The notes under the pieces are model-generated. The model worked only from the letters and a program-made list of their open reading frames with translations, was not told the origin of the DNA and did not search any database. This document shows positions 1 to 5,130 of a stretch of DNA of 5,130 nt, piece by piece (position 1 is the stretch's first letter; the number at the start of each line of letters is the position of its first letter). The position numbers and the translations under genes are program-made. The stretch is from contig JALVRY010000053.1 of assembly GCA_027024625.1 (NCBI GenBank), forward strand, positions 1 to 5,130, given 5' to 3'. The stretch comes from Thiotrichaceae bacterium. GTDB lineage: Bacteria; Pseudomonadota; Gammaproteobacteria; Thiotrichales; Thiotrichaceae.

Positions 1-219
1 GTTTTGAGTTGATTCTTCTACGTCATAATCCTTAAAACTAATACCTTTGGCTTTAAAGTATTGGCGGGCGTGTTGGCAGTGTGGACACCATGAGACACCG
101 TATAAGGTGATATCATTATTACTGGAAACTTCTTTAGTCGGTGTGGAGCTGGCACAGCCTGTTAGAGTAAAGAGCAGGCTCAGTGTGATGAGTAAAGCGT
201 ATAGATTTTTCTTTAGCAT
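1..219 (-). CDS. Glutaredoxin-like lipoprotein, 5' part only (cut by left window edge)
   Basis: The first 73 codons of a thioredoxin-fold protein read leftward from the ATG at 219-217 and continue past base 1. Residues 1-22 are a lipoprotein signal peptide: basic start MLKKN, a hydrophobic stretch, then lipobox L19-T20-G21-C22, so C22 should be lipidated. Residues 23-35 form a polar linker. From residue 37 the sequence ITLYGVSWCPHC is a glutaredoxin-type beta strand followed by a CXXC site (C45-P46-H47-C48), then helix QHARQYFKAKG and second strand ISFKDYDVE. The glutaredoxin family normally uses CPYC; CPHC is better known from DsbA. The likely role is thiol-disulfide exchange at the outer or inner membrane face of the periplasm. 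An AGGG lies 8 bases upstream of the ATG. It starts 69 bases after the stop of the 752-residue gene in the same direction, with no terminator seen between them. A TATACT at 256-251 could be a -10 box of its own, but no -35 accompanies it. The C-terminal half, including any cis-proline, is outside the window. Confidence 0.85.
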   Translation of the reverse strand, partial: MLKKNLYALLITLSLLFTLTGCASSTPTKEVSSNNDITLYGVSWCPHCQHARQYFKAKGISFKDYDVEESTQN

Positions 220-288
220 GGTTTGTACCCTATTTTATTAAGTTTTGCTTAGTATATGATAGCTTTGTATAAAATATCTCGGCTAAAA

Positions 289-2547
289 TTACCAACTTTC
301 ATGGCTTTTATAAATCGCACACTGTTCAATAACATCTTTAAAGTAGTTGGTGTTTTTATACTGCTGTAATTGTTTAAAATATTTTCCAAAATTTCTAGCT
401 CGGAGCTTGGCTACACTTGCTTTTATTTGTCCGCCCTCAAATTCATATTCACTGTATATAGGGTTTTCTTTGTCTTCTTCCATGTATTTTTCATTAAATT
501 CAATTTTGGCTAAACCGTAAAGAGCCTTGGTTTTTAGCTCATCATTATCTGCATATTGATAAGCGAGTTGGTAGTGTTCTTTTGCTTTATCAAAGTTAAT
601 GTTTCCGTATTCCCAATTACTGGTTGAACGATGATAACGTGTTAAATTAGGTGAGTTGCCAAACCAGCTCATATTGTAAAAAGCATTGGCGAGTAAGTAG
701 TGTGAGTTGGCATCCTGTGGGTTTTTTTCAATGCTATGATTTATTTTAAACAGGGTTTCTGTCACTGTTTTAAGGCTTAATTGCTTTGCTTTATCACGAT
801 TATTACCGCTAAGCACATTGTTAAATGGGTTGTAGCGTGTTGTGATTTTAGAATTCAGTGGTGCTGCTAGTTTATTAGCTTCGTTGAATTTTCCTTCTGC
901 TAAATAGCGTTTGATGATGATTTCATCCAAGTTGTTATTTTGGGTAAAATCATCGTAATTGTTGTTAATAAGCATTTGTTTTTCAAGAAAGTTTGTTTCA
1001 GGTTTGCTGATTAGCTTTTGCAAGTCTTTAATTTCTGCGACGGTAATATTATCAGGGTTAAATACGCCACGAACTTTGCTGATGTAATGCTTAAAAGGTG
1101 ATGCTTTCTGCTGATACAATGGCTCTAGTTTGATATAGGTATAGGCGATAATATCGTCAAACGTAAGCTCTTCATCTGCTTGCTTTTGGATACGTTTAAG
1201 ATAGGTAGAAATCTCAGATTCAATGGTTGGGTTAATTGTTGATATGGTTTCTAAATAAACAAATAGTTTAAGCGAATCTAAATAGGCTAAACGGGGATCG
1301 TCTTTATATTTTATCTGTAGCTGCCCGACATCCTGCAAGTTGGTGGGTTTTTGGGATAATAAACGCAGGTAGACTTCAGCAAAATCAGCGAGGAATAAGT
1401 CTTTATGTTTGCCTTCTGTACGAATTTTTTGGACGATTTGCTTTAGCTCATCAATATAATCATTACGTCTTTTGATTTTCTGCTCAGTCAATTTCTGTGT
1501 TTCAGCGGTACTAAATTCATCCGTATCGCTAATTAGTAGTTGCTTATTAATATCCAGCGAATAGTCATACCAAGAGCCAGGGCGACTTTCTTTGATTTGC
1601 TTGGCAAACTGCACATATTCTAATTCGCGAGATAATAAGGCATCTAACCAAACAGAATTAGGAGCAAGCTCATAGATTCGTTTAAGTTCCTGCAATGAAT
1701 TGGCTTTGGGCTTTAATGCACGGATAAAATACATAAGCGCCTGTTCATTTTCATCTTTGCACATAGACATCAAGGCTTGCCAATCTGCATCGCTATTGAC
1801 TGAGAAATTCACATAAGCCGTATAGCGTTTAGTGGGAGATTGCTTGAAGAGTTGAGCAAACTCATAAGCCGCTAGTGCGGCCTTACCCTGCTGTTTATGC
1901 ATACCCGCAAGCAGTGATGCAATCCAAAATTGTACTTCACTATCAACTTTTGCAAGCTTGGGGTAATAGCTATCGTACAGCGTTTTTTCTACATCAAATT
2001 GTTGTGAATAATGCGCTAGTCGCATCGCCCCAAATAAATAACGCAGCTTTAAAAAATCGGGAATATTTTGTTGTAATCGTGCCTCTGCTTCCTTTTCAAG
2101 AACGGTAGATTCTAATGCGATTTCTTTCTCGCTTTTGTTCCAAGATAGATCTGTATTGACTAAAGGCTCAGCTTGGCGAATAAAGCTAAGGTAGTCTTGC
2201 ATTTCAGCGGTTAGGCTAGGGTCTGATTCACCTTGGTAAATAACTTTATCCACATATTCTTTAGATTGATTGAGATACTTTGCCCATTCATCAATATTTA
2301 TTTTCTTGGTGGTTTCGCTTTGTTTGTAGCTTTTATCATTATAAAAAGAGATATATTGGCTATTCGTCACACGCCTAAACTCATTCCCCACTAAGTTCTT
2401 ATGTAAGATATTAAAGCTTCTTTCGATGTAATAAGTACCGTAATAAAATCCAGCACAGGCAAAGCTAAGTGTTGGTAAGCTAATCAAAAATATGAGCAAT
2501 ACGGGCAATATTTTTATAACCGAAATCTTTGGCATAGCTAAATTCAT
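289..2547 (-). CDS. Exported 752-residue helical-repeat (TPR-like) protein of unknown function
   Basis: Function unknown. The N-terminus (MPKISVIKILPVLLIFLISL, residues 5-24) is a signal peptide ending near S28-F29-A30, so mature protein probably begins at C31 (CAGFYYG). This is not a standard lipobox because position -3 is Ser, but a lipidated C31 cannot be excluded. The rest is almost entirely predicted helix with no enzyme motif. Residues 165-310 read as paired helices of a solenoid, including VNFSVNSDADWQALM (247-260) and IYELAPNSVWLDALLSREL (291-309). TPR-like units are clearest at 606-631 (NPQDANSHYLLANAFY) and 652-686 (FDKAKEHYQLAYQYA, then KALYGLAKIEF). There are only three cysteines (C31, C263, C743). 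The start at 2547 is favoured because an in-frame TGA lies two codons upstream (2556-2554); a second ATG at 2535 has no ribosome site. A weak purine-rich GAAGTGA precedes the start, which fits translational coupling to the overlapping upstream gene. From memory, the 240-310 region and the ACAG start resemble large uncharacterised Bacteroidetes proteins. The helical solenoid suggests a periplasmic scaffold or binding role for the barrel partner; this is inference. Confidence 0.9.
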   Translation of the reverse strand: MNLAMPKISVIKILPVLLIFLISLPTLSFACAGFYYGTYYIERSFNILHKNLVGNEFRRVTNSQYISFYNDKSYKQSETTKKINIDEWAKYLNQSKEYVDKVIYQGESDPSLTAEMQDYLSFIRQAEPLVNTDLSWNKSEKEIALESTVLEKEAEARLQQNIPDFLKLRYLFGAMRLAHYSQQFDVEKTLYDSYYPKLAKVDSEVQFWIASLLAGMHKQQGKAALAAYEFAQLFKQSPTKRYTAYVNFSVNSDADWQALMSMCKDENEQALMYFIRALKPKANSLQELKRIYELAPNSVWLDALLSRELEYVQFAKQIKESRPGSWYDYSLDINKQLLISDTDEFSTAETQKLTEQKIKRRNDYIDELKQIVQKIRTEGKHKDLFLADFAEVYLRLLSQKPTNLQDVGQLQIKYKDDPRLAYLDSLKLFVYLETISTINPTIESEISTYLKRIQKQADEELTFDDIIAYTYIKLEPLYQQKASPFKHYISKVRGVFNPDNITVAEIKDLQKLISKPETNFLEKQMLINNNYDDFTQNNNLDEIIIKRYLAEGKFNEANKLAAPLNSKITTRYNPFNNVLSGNNRDKAKQLSLKTVTETLFKINHSIEKNPQDANSHYLLANAFYNMSWFGNSPNLTRYHRSTSNWEYGNINFDKAKEHYQLAYQYADNDELKTKALYGLAKIEFNEKYMEEDKENPIYSEYEFEGGQIKASVAKLRARNFGKYFKQLQQYKNTNYFKDVIEQCAIYKSHESW

Positions 2548-3451
2548 AAAAAATCACTTCTGTAGGTTGAATTAATGGTTTTAGGGTTTGTGCAGCGGTG
2601 CGTAAATCCTCTATTGAGACCGCATCAAGCAATAATAAGTCACCCTCATAAAGATAGTTGTTTTGCAGATAATGTGCCTGTTTTACTTTATATTTATTCT
2701 CAGCTAGTTTTTCTAATTTTTGATAATTCAGCGTCTTGCCCGTTAATATCATCGTTATTTTATTTTGGCGAATCACACGAATTTGATGATAAAGCGGCAG
2801 AGCCAAATCTAAGGCTAGGGGGTATTGATCAAAATTAACGTGATAAGACTTCGCGACATCTAAATCTAAGATGTAATTTTTTATGCTAATGTCTTGAATA
2901 TCGCTCATATTGTAATACATCAAAACACCTCTTTTGACAGGTGGCACGCCTGTTTTTTTGAAATATTTAACTTGATGTAAGCGAATGGTAGCACTGAGTT
3001 GAGGATAGTCTCGGCCAAGGCGTTTGAGTAAAGTAAAATATTTTTTCTTGGTGCTTAATGACCAATCACAATCTAACTGTAGTGAAGGGTATTTTATGTG
3101 GCTAATCTTCTTTTTAATCAGAGAATAAAGTCTCTCTACACCTTCGTGTTTGAACACCTGATTATCAATATAAACCACTGGCACTGTGTTTTTTGGTGCT
3201 TGTTGCTGAAACCGAGTAGTGATGACTTCTAGCTTATTGCTGTAGCCAATATCAAGAAACTTAATATAAAGCTGATGGGGGAAAGCTTGTTTAAGCTGGT
3301 CATTATTTAGCTTGTATGTGCTTTTCCAGTGGTAATAAGAAACTTGGGTTGGATTATTTTTCGTATGCTGTAAAAAGCTGATTAGGGAGAAAAGGAATAT
3401 TGTGGATAGCAAAATGGTAGCAATTATAAGCTTGCTTTTTGGTAAGTTCAT
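2480..3451 (-). CDS. Membrane-anchored (beta/alpha)-barrel-like protein of unknown function
   Basis: A 323-residue protein with an N-terminal signal anchor: basic MNLPKSK, then a hydrophobic segment at about 8-27 without a convincing cleavage site, so the body should face the periplasm. The remainder alternates hydrophobic strands and amphipathic helices as in a TIM barrel. Candidate strands are YYHW (39-42), LYIKFLDI (61-68), VPVVYI (90-95), LQLDCDW (124-130), LSATIRL (152-158), GVLMYYNM (175-182), LALDLALP (212-219), and VIFYEF (299-304). Acidic and aromatic residues cluster at strand ends (D127, D129, W130, R157, N181, D215, E303), which is how glycoside-hydrolase-like barrels place their active sites, but no known catalytic signature is recognised. 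It resembles from memory uncharacterised Bacteroidetes proteins and, distantly, the DUF3142 type. The start is secure: AGGAGG sits 8 bases before the ATG. Its last 21-22 codons overlap the start of the 752-residue gene, indicating a coupled pair. Existence of the gene is near certain; the fold is inference, and the function is unknown. Confidence 0.9.
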   Translation of the reverse strand: MNLPKSKLIIATILLSTIFLFSLISFLQHTKNNPTQVSYYHWKSTYKLNNDQLKQAFPHQLYIKFLDIGYSNKLEVITTRFQQQAPKNTVPVVYIDNQVFKHEGVERLYSLIKKKISHIKYPSLQLDCDWSLSTKKKYFTLLKRLGRDYPQLSATIRLHQVKYFKKTGVPPVKRGVLMYYNMSDIQDISIKNYILDLDVAKSYHVNFDQYPLALDLALPLYHQIRVIRQNKITMILTGKTLNYQKLEKLAENKYKVKQAHYLQNNYLYEGDLLLLDAVSIEDLRTAAQTLKPLIQPTEVIFYEFSYAKDFGYKNIARIAHIFD

Positions 3452-3459
3452 AATACCTT

Positions 3460-3465
3460 CCTCCT
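3460..3465 (-). promoter_or_regulatory. Perfect Shine-Dalgarno AGGAGG of the barrel-protein gene
   Basis: The minus strand reads AGGAGG (complement of cctcct) with 8 bases to the ATG at 3451. It fixes the start of the 323-residue gene and predicts strong initiation at the head of the operon. The downstream 752-residue gene, by contrast, has only a weak site inside its neighbour, so its translation probably depends on ribosomes arriving from here. Confidence 0.85.
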
Positions 3466-3486
3466 TTTGTTAATCAGTAAAGGTAC

Positions 3487-3492
3487 ATTGTA
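3487..3492 (-). promoter_or_regulatory. Candidate -10 box (TACAAT) of the leftward operon
   Basis: The minus strand reads TACAAT, five of six matches to TATAAT. It would place the transcription start near 3480 and give a leader of roughly 29 bases before the ATG at 3451. No recognisable -35 hexamer lies 16-18 bases upstream; that position is instead adjacent to a near-palindrome (3512-3525), so the promoter may need an activator. Based on one hexamer in AT-rich DNA, so only tentative. Confidence 0.35.
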
Positions 3493-3511
3493 GAAGGTTG
3501 AGATAGATTTG

Positions 3512-3525
3512 CTGAGTTAACTTAG
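3512..3525. promoter_or_regulatory. Near-palindrome CTGAGTTAACTTAG, possible operator
   Basis: Fourteen bases match their own reverse complement at 12 positions, with a perfect 8-base core AGTTAACT. It lies about 20 bases upstream of the candidate -10 box for the leftward operon, that is, over or just upstream of the missing -35, which is a usual place for a dimeric regulator. No regulator family is identified, and an 8-base core can arise by chance in AT-rich DNA. Confidence 0.3.
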
Positions 3526-3574
3526 TCTTTGATGTTACGCCACTTTACTATCCCCAAAATAGATACCCGACAAA

Positions 3575-3611
3575 TGACCTATATGTGCAATATCATACAT
3601 TTGACCTATAT
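3575..3611 (+). repeat. Two direct copies of TGACCTATAT, 27 bases apart
   Basis: TGACCTATAT occurs at 3575-3584 and again at 3602-3611 in the divergent intergenic region, upstream of the cytochrome gene. The 27-base period is about 2.6 helical turns, so the copies would not face the same side of the helix. The second copy lies inside TTGACctatATCTA (3601-3614), which matches 8 of 10 defined positions of the FNR consensus TTGAT-N4-ATCAA; the first copy matches that consensus poorly. They may be regulator sites for the cytochrome gene. Confidence 0.4.
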
Positions 3612-3616
3612 CTAAT

Positions 3617-3638
3617 AGCCTATTGATTGGAGTAGGCT
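3617..3638 (+). promoter_or_regulatory. Stem-loop in the probable cytochrome b561 leader
   Basis: AGCCTATT (3617-3624) pairs with AGTAGGCT (3631-3638) in RNA, giving an 8-base-pair stem with one G-U pair and a 6-base loop GATTGG. It lies 36 bases before the chosen ATG, and its right arm contains part of a GGAG that could otherwise serve a GTG start at 3642. No T-run follows, so it is not a standard terminator. It could be a leader structure affecting mRNA stability or start choice. Confidence 0.35.
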
Positions 3639-3674
3639 TCAGTGTTTCCAACACATTTACGGGGTATTCATCAA

Positions 3675-4268
3675 ATGGAAAATTCAATGAAACAATGGTC
3701 AGCGGTAACACGCTGGTTACATGCGCTAATTGCAGCAACAATTATCGGGCAACTTATTTCTTCACTTATTCTTGTGCCACCTGATGAAATGGAGGAGGCA
3801 ACATTTTTGGGAAAAATGGCAATGGAAACACATGAGGTTGTTGGATTGCTGGCGGCAATGTTTTTATTTTTGCATTGGCTTTGGTCATTTCTATCGAGTA
3901 GTGATGTTAAGCTAAGCAAGTTGTTTCCGCTTTCGGTAAGTGGTTTTCGGGGGATTGCAGCTGATCTTGCTTATTTAGTGAAAAATAAAAAGCTACCTAG
4001 TACGGATCAAGGTTCTGGTAATTTAGCCAGTTTATTTCATGGTTTTGGTATTATTATTGCGTCCATCGCTGCATTTTCTGGTGCAGCTTTGTATTACGTG
4101 ATGGATTTCACGGCTAAGGGTTTTGAAAATCCCCTATTTGAAGAAATAGCTGAAGTACATGAAACCATTGCTAATCTCATGTGGTTTTACTTGATTATTC
4201 ATGTGTTAGCGGCTGTATGGCATGAATATTCAAACGATCGTATTATCAAGTTGATGTTTCGTTTCTAG
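3675..4268 (+). CDS. Cytochrome b561 family membrane protein (CybB-like)
   Basis: A 197-residue di-haem inner-membrane cytochrome of the b561 / Ni-Fe hydrogenase cytochrome b type family, which passes electrons within or across the membrane to or from quinone. Four transmembrane segments are visible at about 17-34, 52-73, 118-143 and 162-184. The four expected haem ligands are present: H16 (TRWLH), H53 (ETHEVVG), H162 (VHETIANL) and H176 (LIIHVLAA). The last segment plus tail closely parallels E. coli CybB, with HET-ANL, the second His 14 residues later, then a short charged end (NDRIIKLMFRF). Length is slightly above CybB (176 residues). Start choice is uncertain: ATG 3675 has GGGG 10 bases upstream; ATG 3687 (MKQWSAVTRWLH) has GGAA 6 bases upstream and fits common family starts; GTG 3642 has GGAG 9 bases upstream but adds 11 residues not typical of the family. 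It is divergent from the leftward operon and convergent with polB. The electron donor and acceptor cannot be told from sequence. Confidence 0.93.
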   Translation: MENSMKQWSAVTRWLHALIAATIIGQLISSLILVPPDEMEEATFLGKMAMETHEVVGLLAAMFLFLHWLWSFLSSSDVKLSKLFPLSVSGFRGIAADLAYLVKNKKLPSTDQGSGNLASLFHGFGIIIASIAAFSGAALYYVMDFTAKGFENPLFEEIAEVHETIANLMWFYLIIHVLAAVWHEYSNDRIIKLMFRF

Positions 4269-4279
4269 GAGGCTGTCAT

Positions 4280-5130
4280 TTAGCCAAATACGTCTAACTG
4301 TCGTTGCGTTAGGCGTTCAAAGCTTGTATCTAAAAAATGCAAAATACTATCGGCCACAGGTTCAAGCTGTTTATCAATATAGTGTTGGTAATCAATAGGT
4401 GATTGTAAATTTTCTAATGGTTCGGGGCCTTGTTTGGTAATTATATATTGAATTCGACGGCTCGGTTTTTGCATTTTTCGAGCGGCTTTTACATGCGGGG
4501 GCTGTGTGCTGGTGTAGGATGCTAGGGGACGACGTAGCTGTTTGCTGTACACTAACTTATCATCAAATTCACCGTTCCAAATGGCTTTAACTGTTTTGTT
4601 GATGTAGTTTTTATAGCTTTCTTTTTTAAATATGCGGGCATAGAGTTCTTGTTGAAAATCCTTGGCTAATTGTGTCCAATCACTGCGTACCGTCTCTAGC
4701 CCTTTGAACACCATTTCTACTTTGCCATTTTTCTTAATCGTTCCAGCGTAGCGTTTTTTACTGCCTTTTTCTGTGCCGCGAATCGTCGGGAGTAAGAAGT
4801 CTAAATAATGTGTCTCAAATTCAATTTCTAGTAGGGATTCTAGTTGATGCTCATCTTGCAGTGTTGTTTTCCACCAATGATTGAGTGTTTCTGCGAGTGA
4901 CTTTCCTGTCGATAAGGCTTGCTCTTCAGTGTAATCATCGCCTAATAAAACAAAGACAGAATCGGTATCGCCGTACAAAACTTGATAACCTTGCTCCTCA
5001 ATTACCGCTCGGCTACGTTGCAATATTTCATGTCCTCGCATGGTAATACTGCTAGCCAATTGAGGATTGAAAAATCGGCATCCTGATGAGCCAAGCACGC
5101 CGTAAAAAGAATTCATAATGATTTTTACGG
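4280..5130 (-). CDS. polB: DNA polymerase II, C-terminal part (cut by right window edge)
   Basis: Family B DNA polymerase, the repair and translesion polymerase Pol II of gammaproteobacteria. The reading frame is open to base 5130 (VKII precedes the Met at 5116), so that Met is internal and not the start. About the last 280 of the usual roughly 780 residues are present. Numbering from that Met: motif B K-x3-NSFYG spans the first residues, palm motif C is Y48-G-D-T-D-S53 with catalytic D50 and D52, KKRY lies at 120-123, and the thumb runs from about 135 to the end with MVFKGLETVRSDWT, RRPLASY, PPHVKAAR and GPEPL. These all align by eye with E. coli PolB. The linker before GPEPL (about 211-229) is shorter than in E. 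coli. No frameshift or lost catalytic residue is seen. The exonuclease domain and promoter (LexA-controlled in E. coli) are outside the window. The stop is 11 bases from the stop of the convergent cytochrome gene. Confidence 0.97.
   Translation of the reverse strand, partial: VKIIMNSFYGVLGSSGCRFFNPQLASSITMRGHEILQRSRAVIEEQGYQVLYGDTDSVFVLLGDDYTEEQALSTGKSLAETLNHWWKTTLQDEHQLESLLEIEFETHYLDFLLPTIRGTEKGSKKRYAGTIKKNGKVEMVFKGLETVRSDWTQLAKDFQQELYARIFKKESYKNYINKTVKAIWNGEFDDKLVYSKQLRRPLASYTSTQPPHVKAARKMQKPSRRIQYIITKQGPEPLENLQSPIDYQHYIDKQLEPVADSILHFLDTSFERLTQRQLDVFG
4291..4315 (+). terminator. Possible terminator stem-loop for the cytochrome gene, inside the polB 3' end
   Basis: CGTCTAAC (4291-4298) pairs with GTTAGGCG (4308-4315), giving an 8-base-pair stem (one G-U pair in the plus-strand RNA) and a 9-base loop. 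It starts 23 bases after the cytochrome stop codon, where a terminator is expected, since the genes converge with only 11 bases between stops. Only a short, broken T stretch follows, so intrinsic termination would be weak. It overlaps the last conserved codons of polB (QRQLDVFG) and could be a by-product of them. Confidence 0.25.

Noticed and set aside
47..241. Plus-strand 64-codon open frame
   Set aside because: It lies antisense to the lipoprotein gene, which has a signal peptide, lipobox and CXXC motif; the frame itself shows no family features.
251..256. TATACT as a -10 box for the lipoprotein gene
   Set aside because: No -35 hexamer at 16-18 bases, and such hexamers are common in AT-rich DNA; too weak to list as a promoter.
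1875..2108. Plus-strand 77-codon open frame
   Set aside because: Entirely antisense within the 752-residue gene, with no ribosome site or recognisable product.
2575..2838. Plus-strand 87-codon open frame
   Set aside because: Antisense to the barrel-protein gene, whose start and Shine-Dalgarno are convincing.
3535..3741. Minus-strand 68-codon open frame spanning the divergent intergenic region
   Set aside because: It runs over the start of the cytochrome gene, has no clear ribosome site, and its product looks like no known family.
3671..3919. Open frames on both strands inside the cytochrome gene (also 3730-3915 plus)
   Set aside because: Shadows of the cytochrome b561 reading frame, which carries the haem-ligand histidines.
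4271..4285. GGCT...AGCC hairpin at the convergent stop codons
   Set aside because: Only a 4-base-pair stem with a 7-base loop and no T-run; too weak to be a terminator.
5114..5116. ATG at 5116 as the start of a short polymerase gene
   Set aside because: The frame stays open to the window edge and the preceding codons give VKII, part of motif B, so this Met is internal to full-length polB.
1..5130. Search for CRISPR arrays, tRNA genes, insertion-sequence ends, toxin-antitoxin or phage genes
   Set aside because: No regularly spaced repeats, cloverleaf-like sequence, terminal inverted repeats with a transposase, or matching small gene pairs were seen by eye.

Overview
The window is AT-rich chromosomal DNA, most likely from a gammaproteobacterium. 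The best evidence is the C-terminal third of a DNA polymerase II (PolB) and a cytochrome b561 whose last transmembrane segment closely resembles E. coli CybB. I cannot name the genus. No rRNA, tRNA, CRISPR array, transposase or integrase is visible.

Left part, bases 1-3451, all on the minus strand and in one transcriptional direction. Read 5' to 3' on that strand it holds three genes. The first encodes a 323-residue membrane-anchored protein that looks like a (beta/alpha)8 barrel (3451-2480). The second encodes a 752-residue exported helical-repeat protein (2547-289), whose start lies 68 bases inside the first gene. The third is the beginning of a glutaredoxin-like lipoprotein with a CPHC active site (219 to beyond base 1). 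The first two are tightly coupled and are almost certainly one functional unit of unknown role in the cell envelope. From memory they resemble a gene pair of unknown function that is common in Bacteroidetes. The lipoprotein follows after 69 bases with no terminator visible and may be part of the same operon.

Middle, 3452-3674: a divergent intergenic region of about 220 bases. It carries a perfect Shine-Dalgarno and a possible -10 box for the leftward operon, a 14-base near-palindrome at the expected operator position, two 10-base direct repeats (one overlapping an FNR-like half-match), and a stem-loop in the probable leader of the rightward gene.

Right part: a cytochrome b561 gene on the plus strand (3675-4268) converges with polB on the minus strand (4280 to beyond base 5130), leaving only 11 bases between the stop codons. 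PolB is cut by the right edge, but its motif B, catalytic YGDTDS motif and thumb region are complete and intact. The polymerase looks unrelated in function to the envelope genes. The cytochrome (membrane electron transfer) and the CPHC lipoprotein (thiol redox) could both serve envelope redox chemistry, but nothing in the sequence links them directly.
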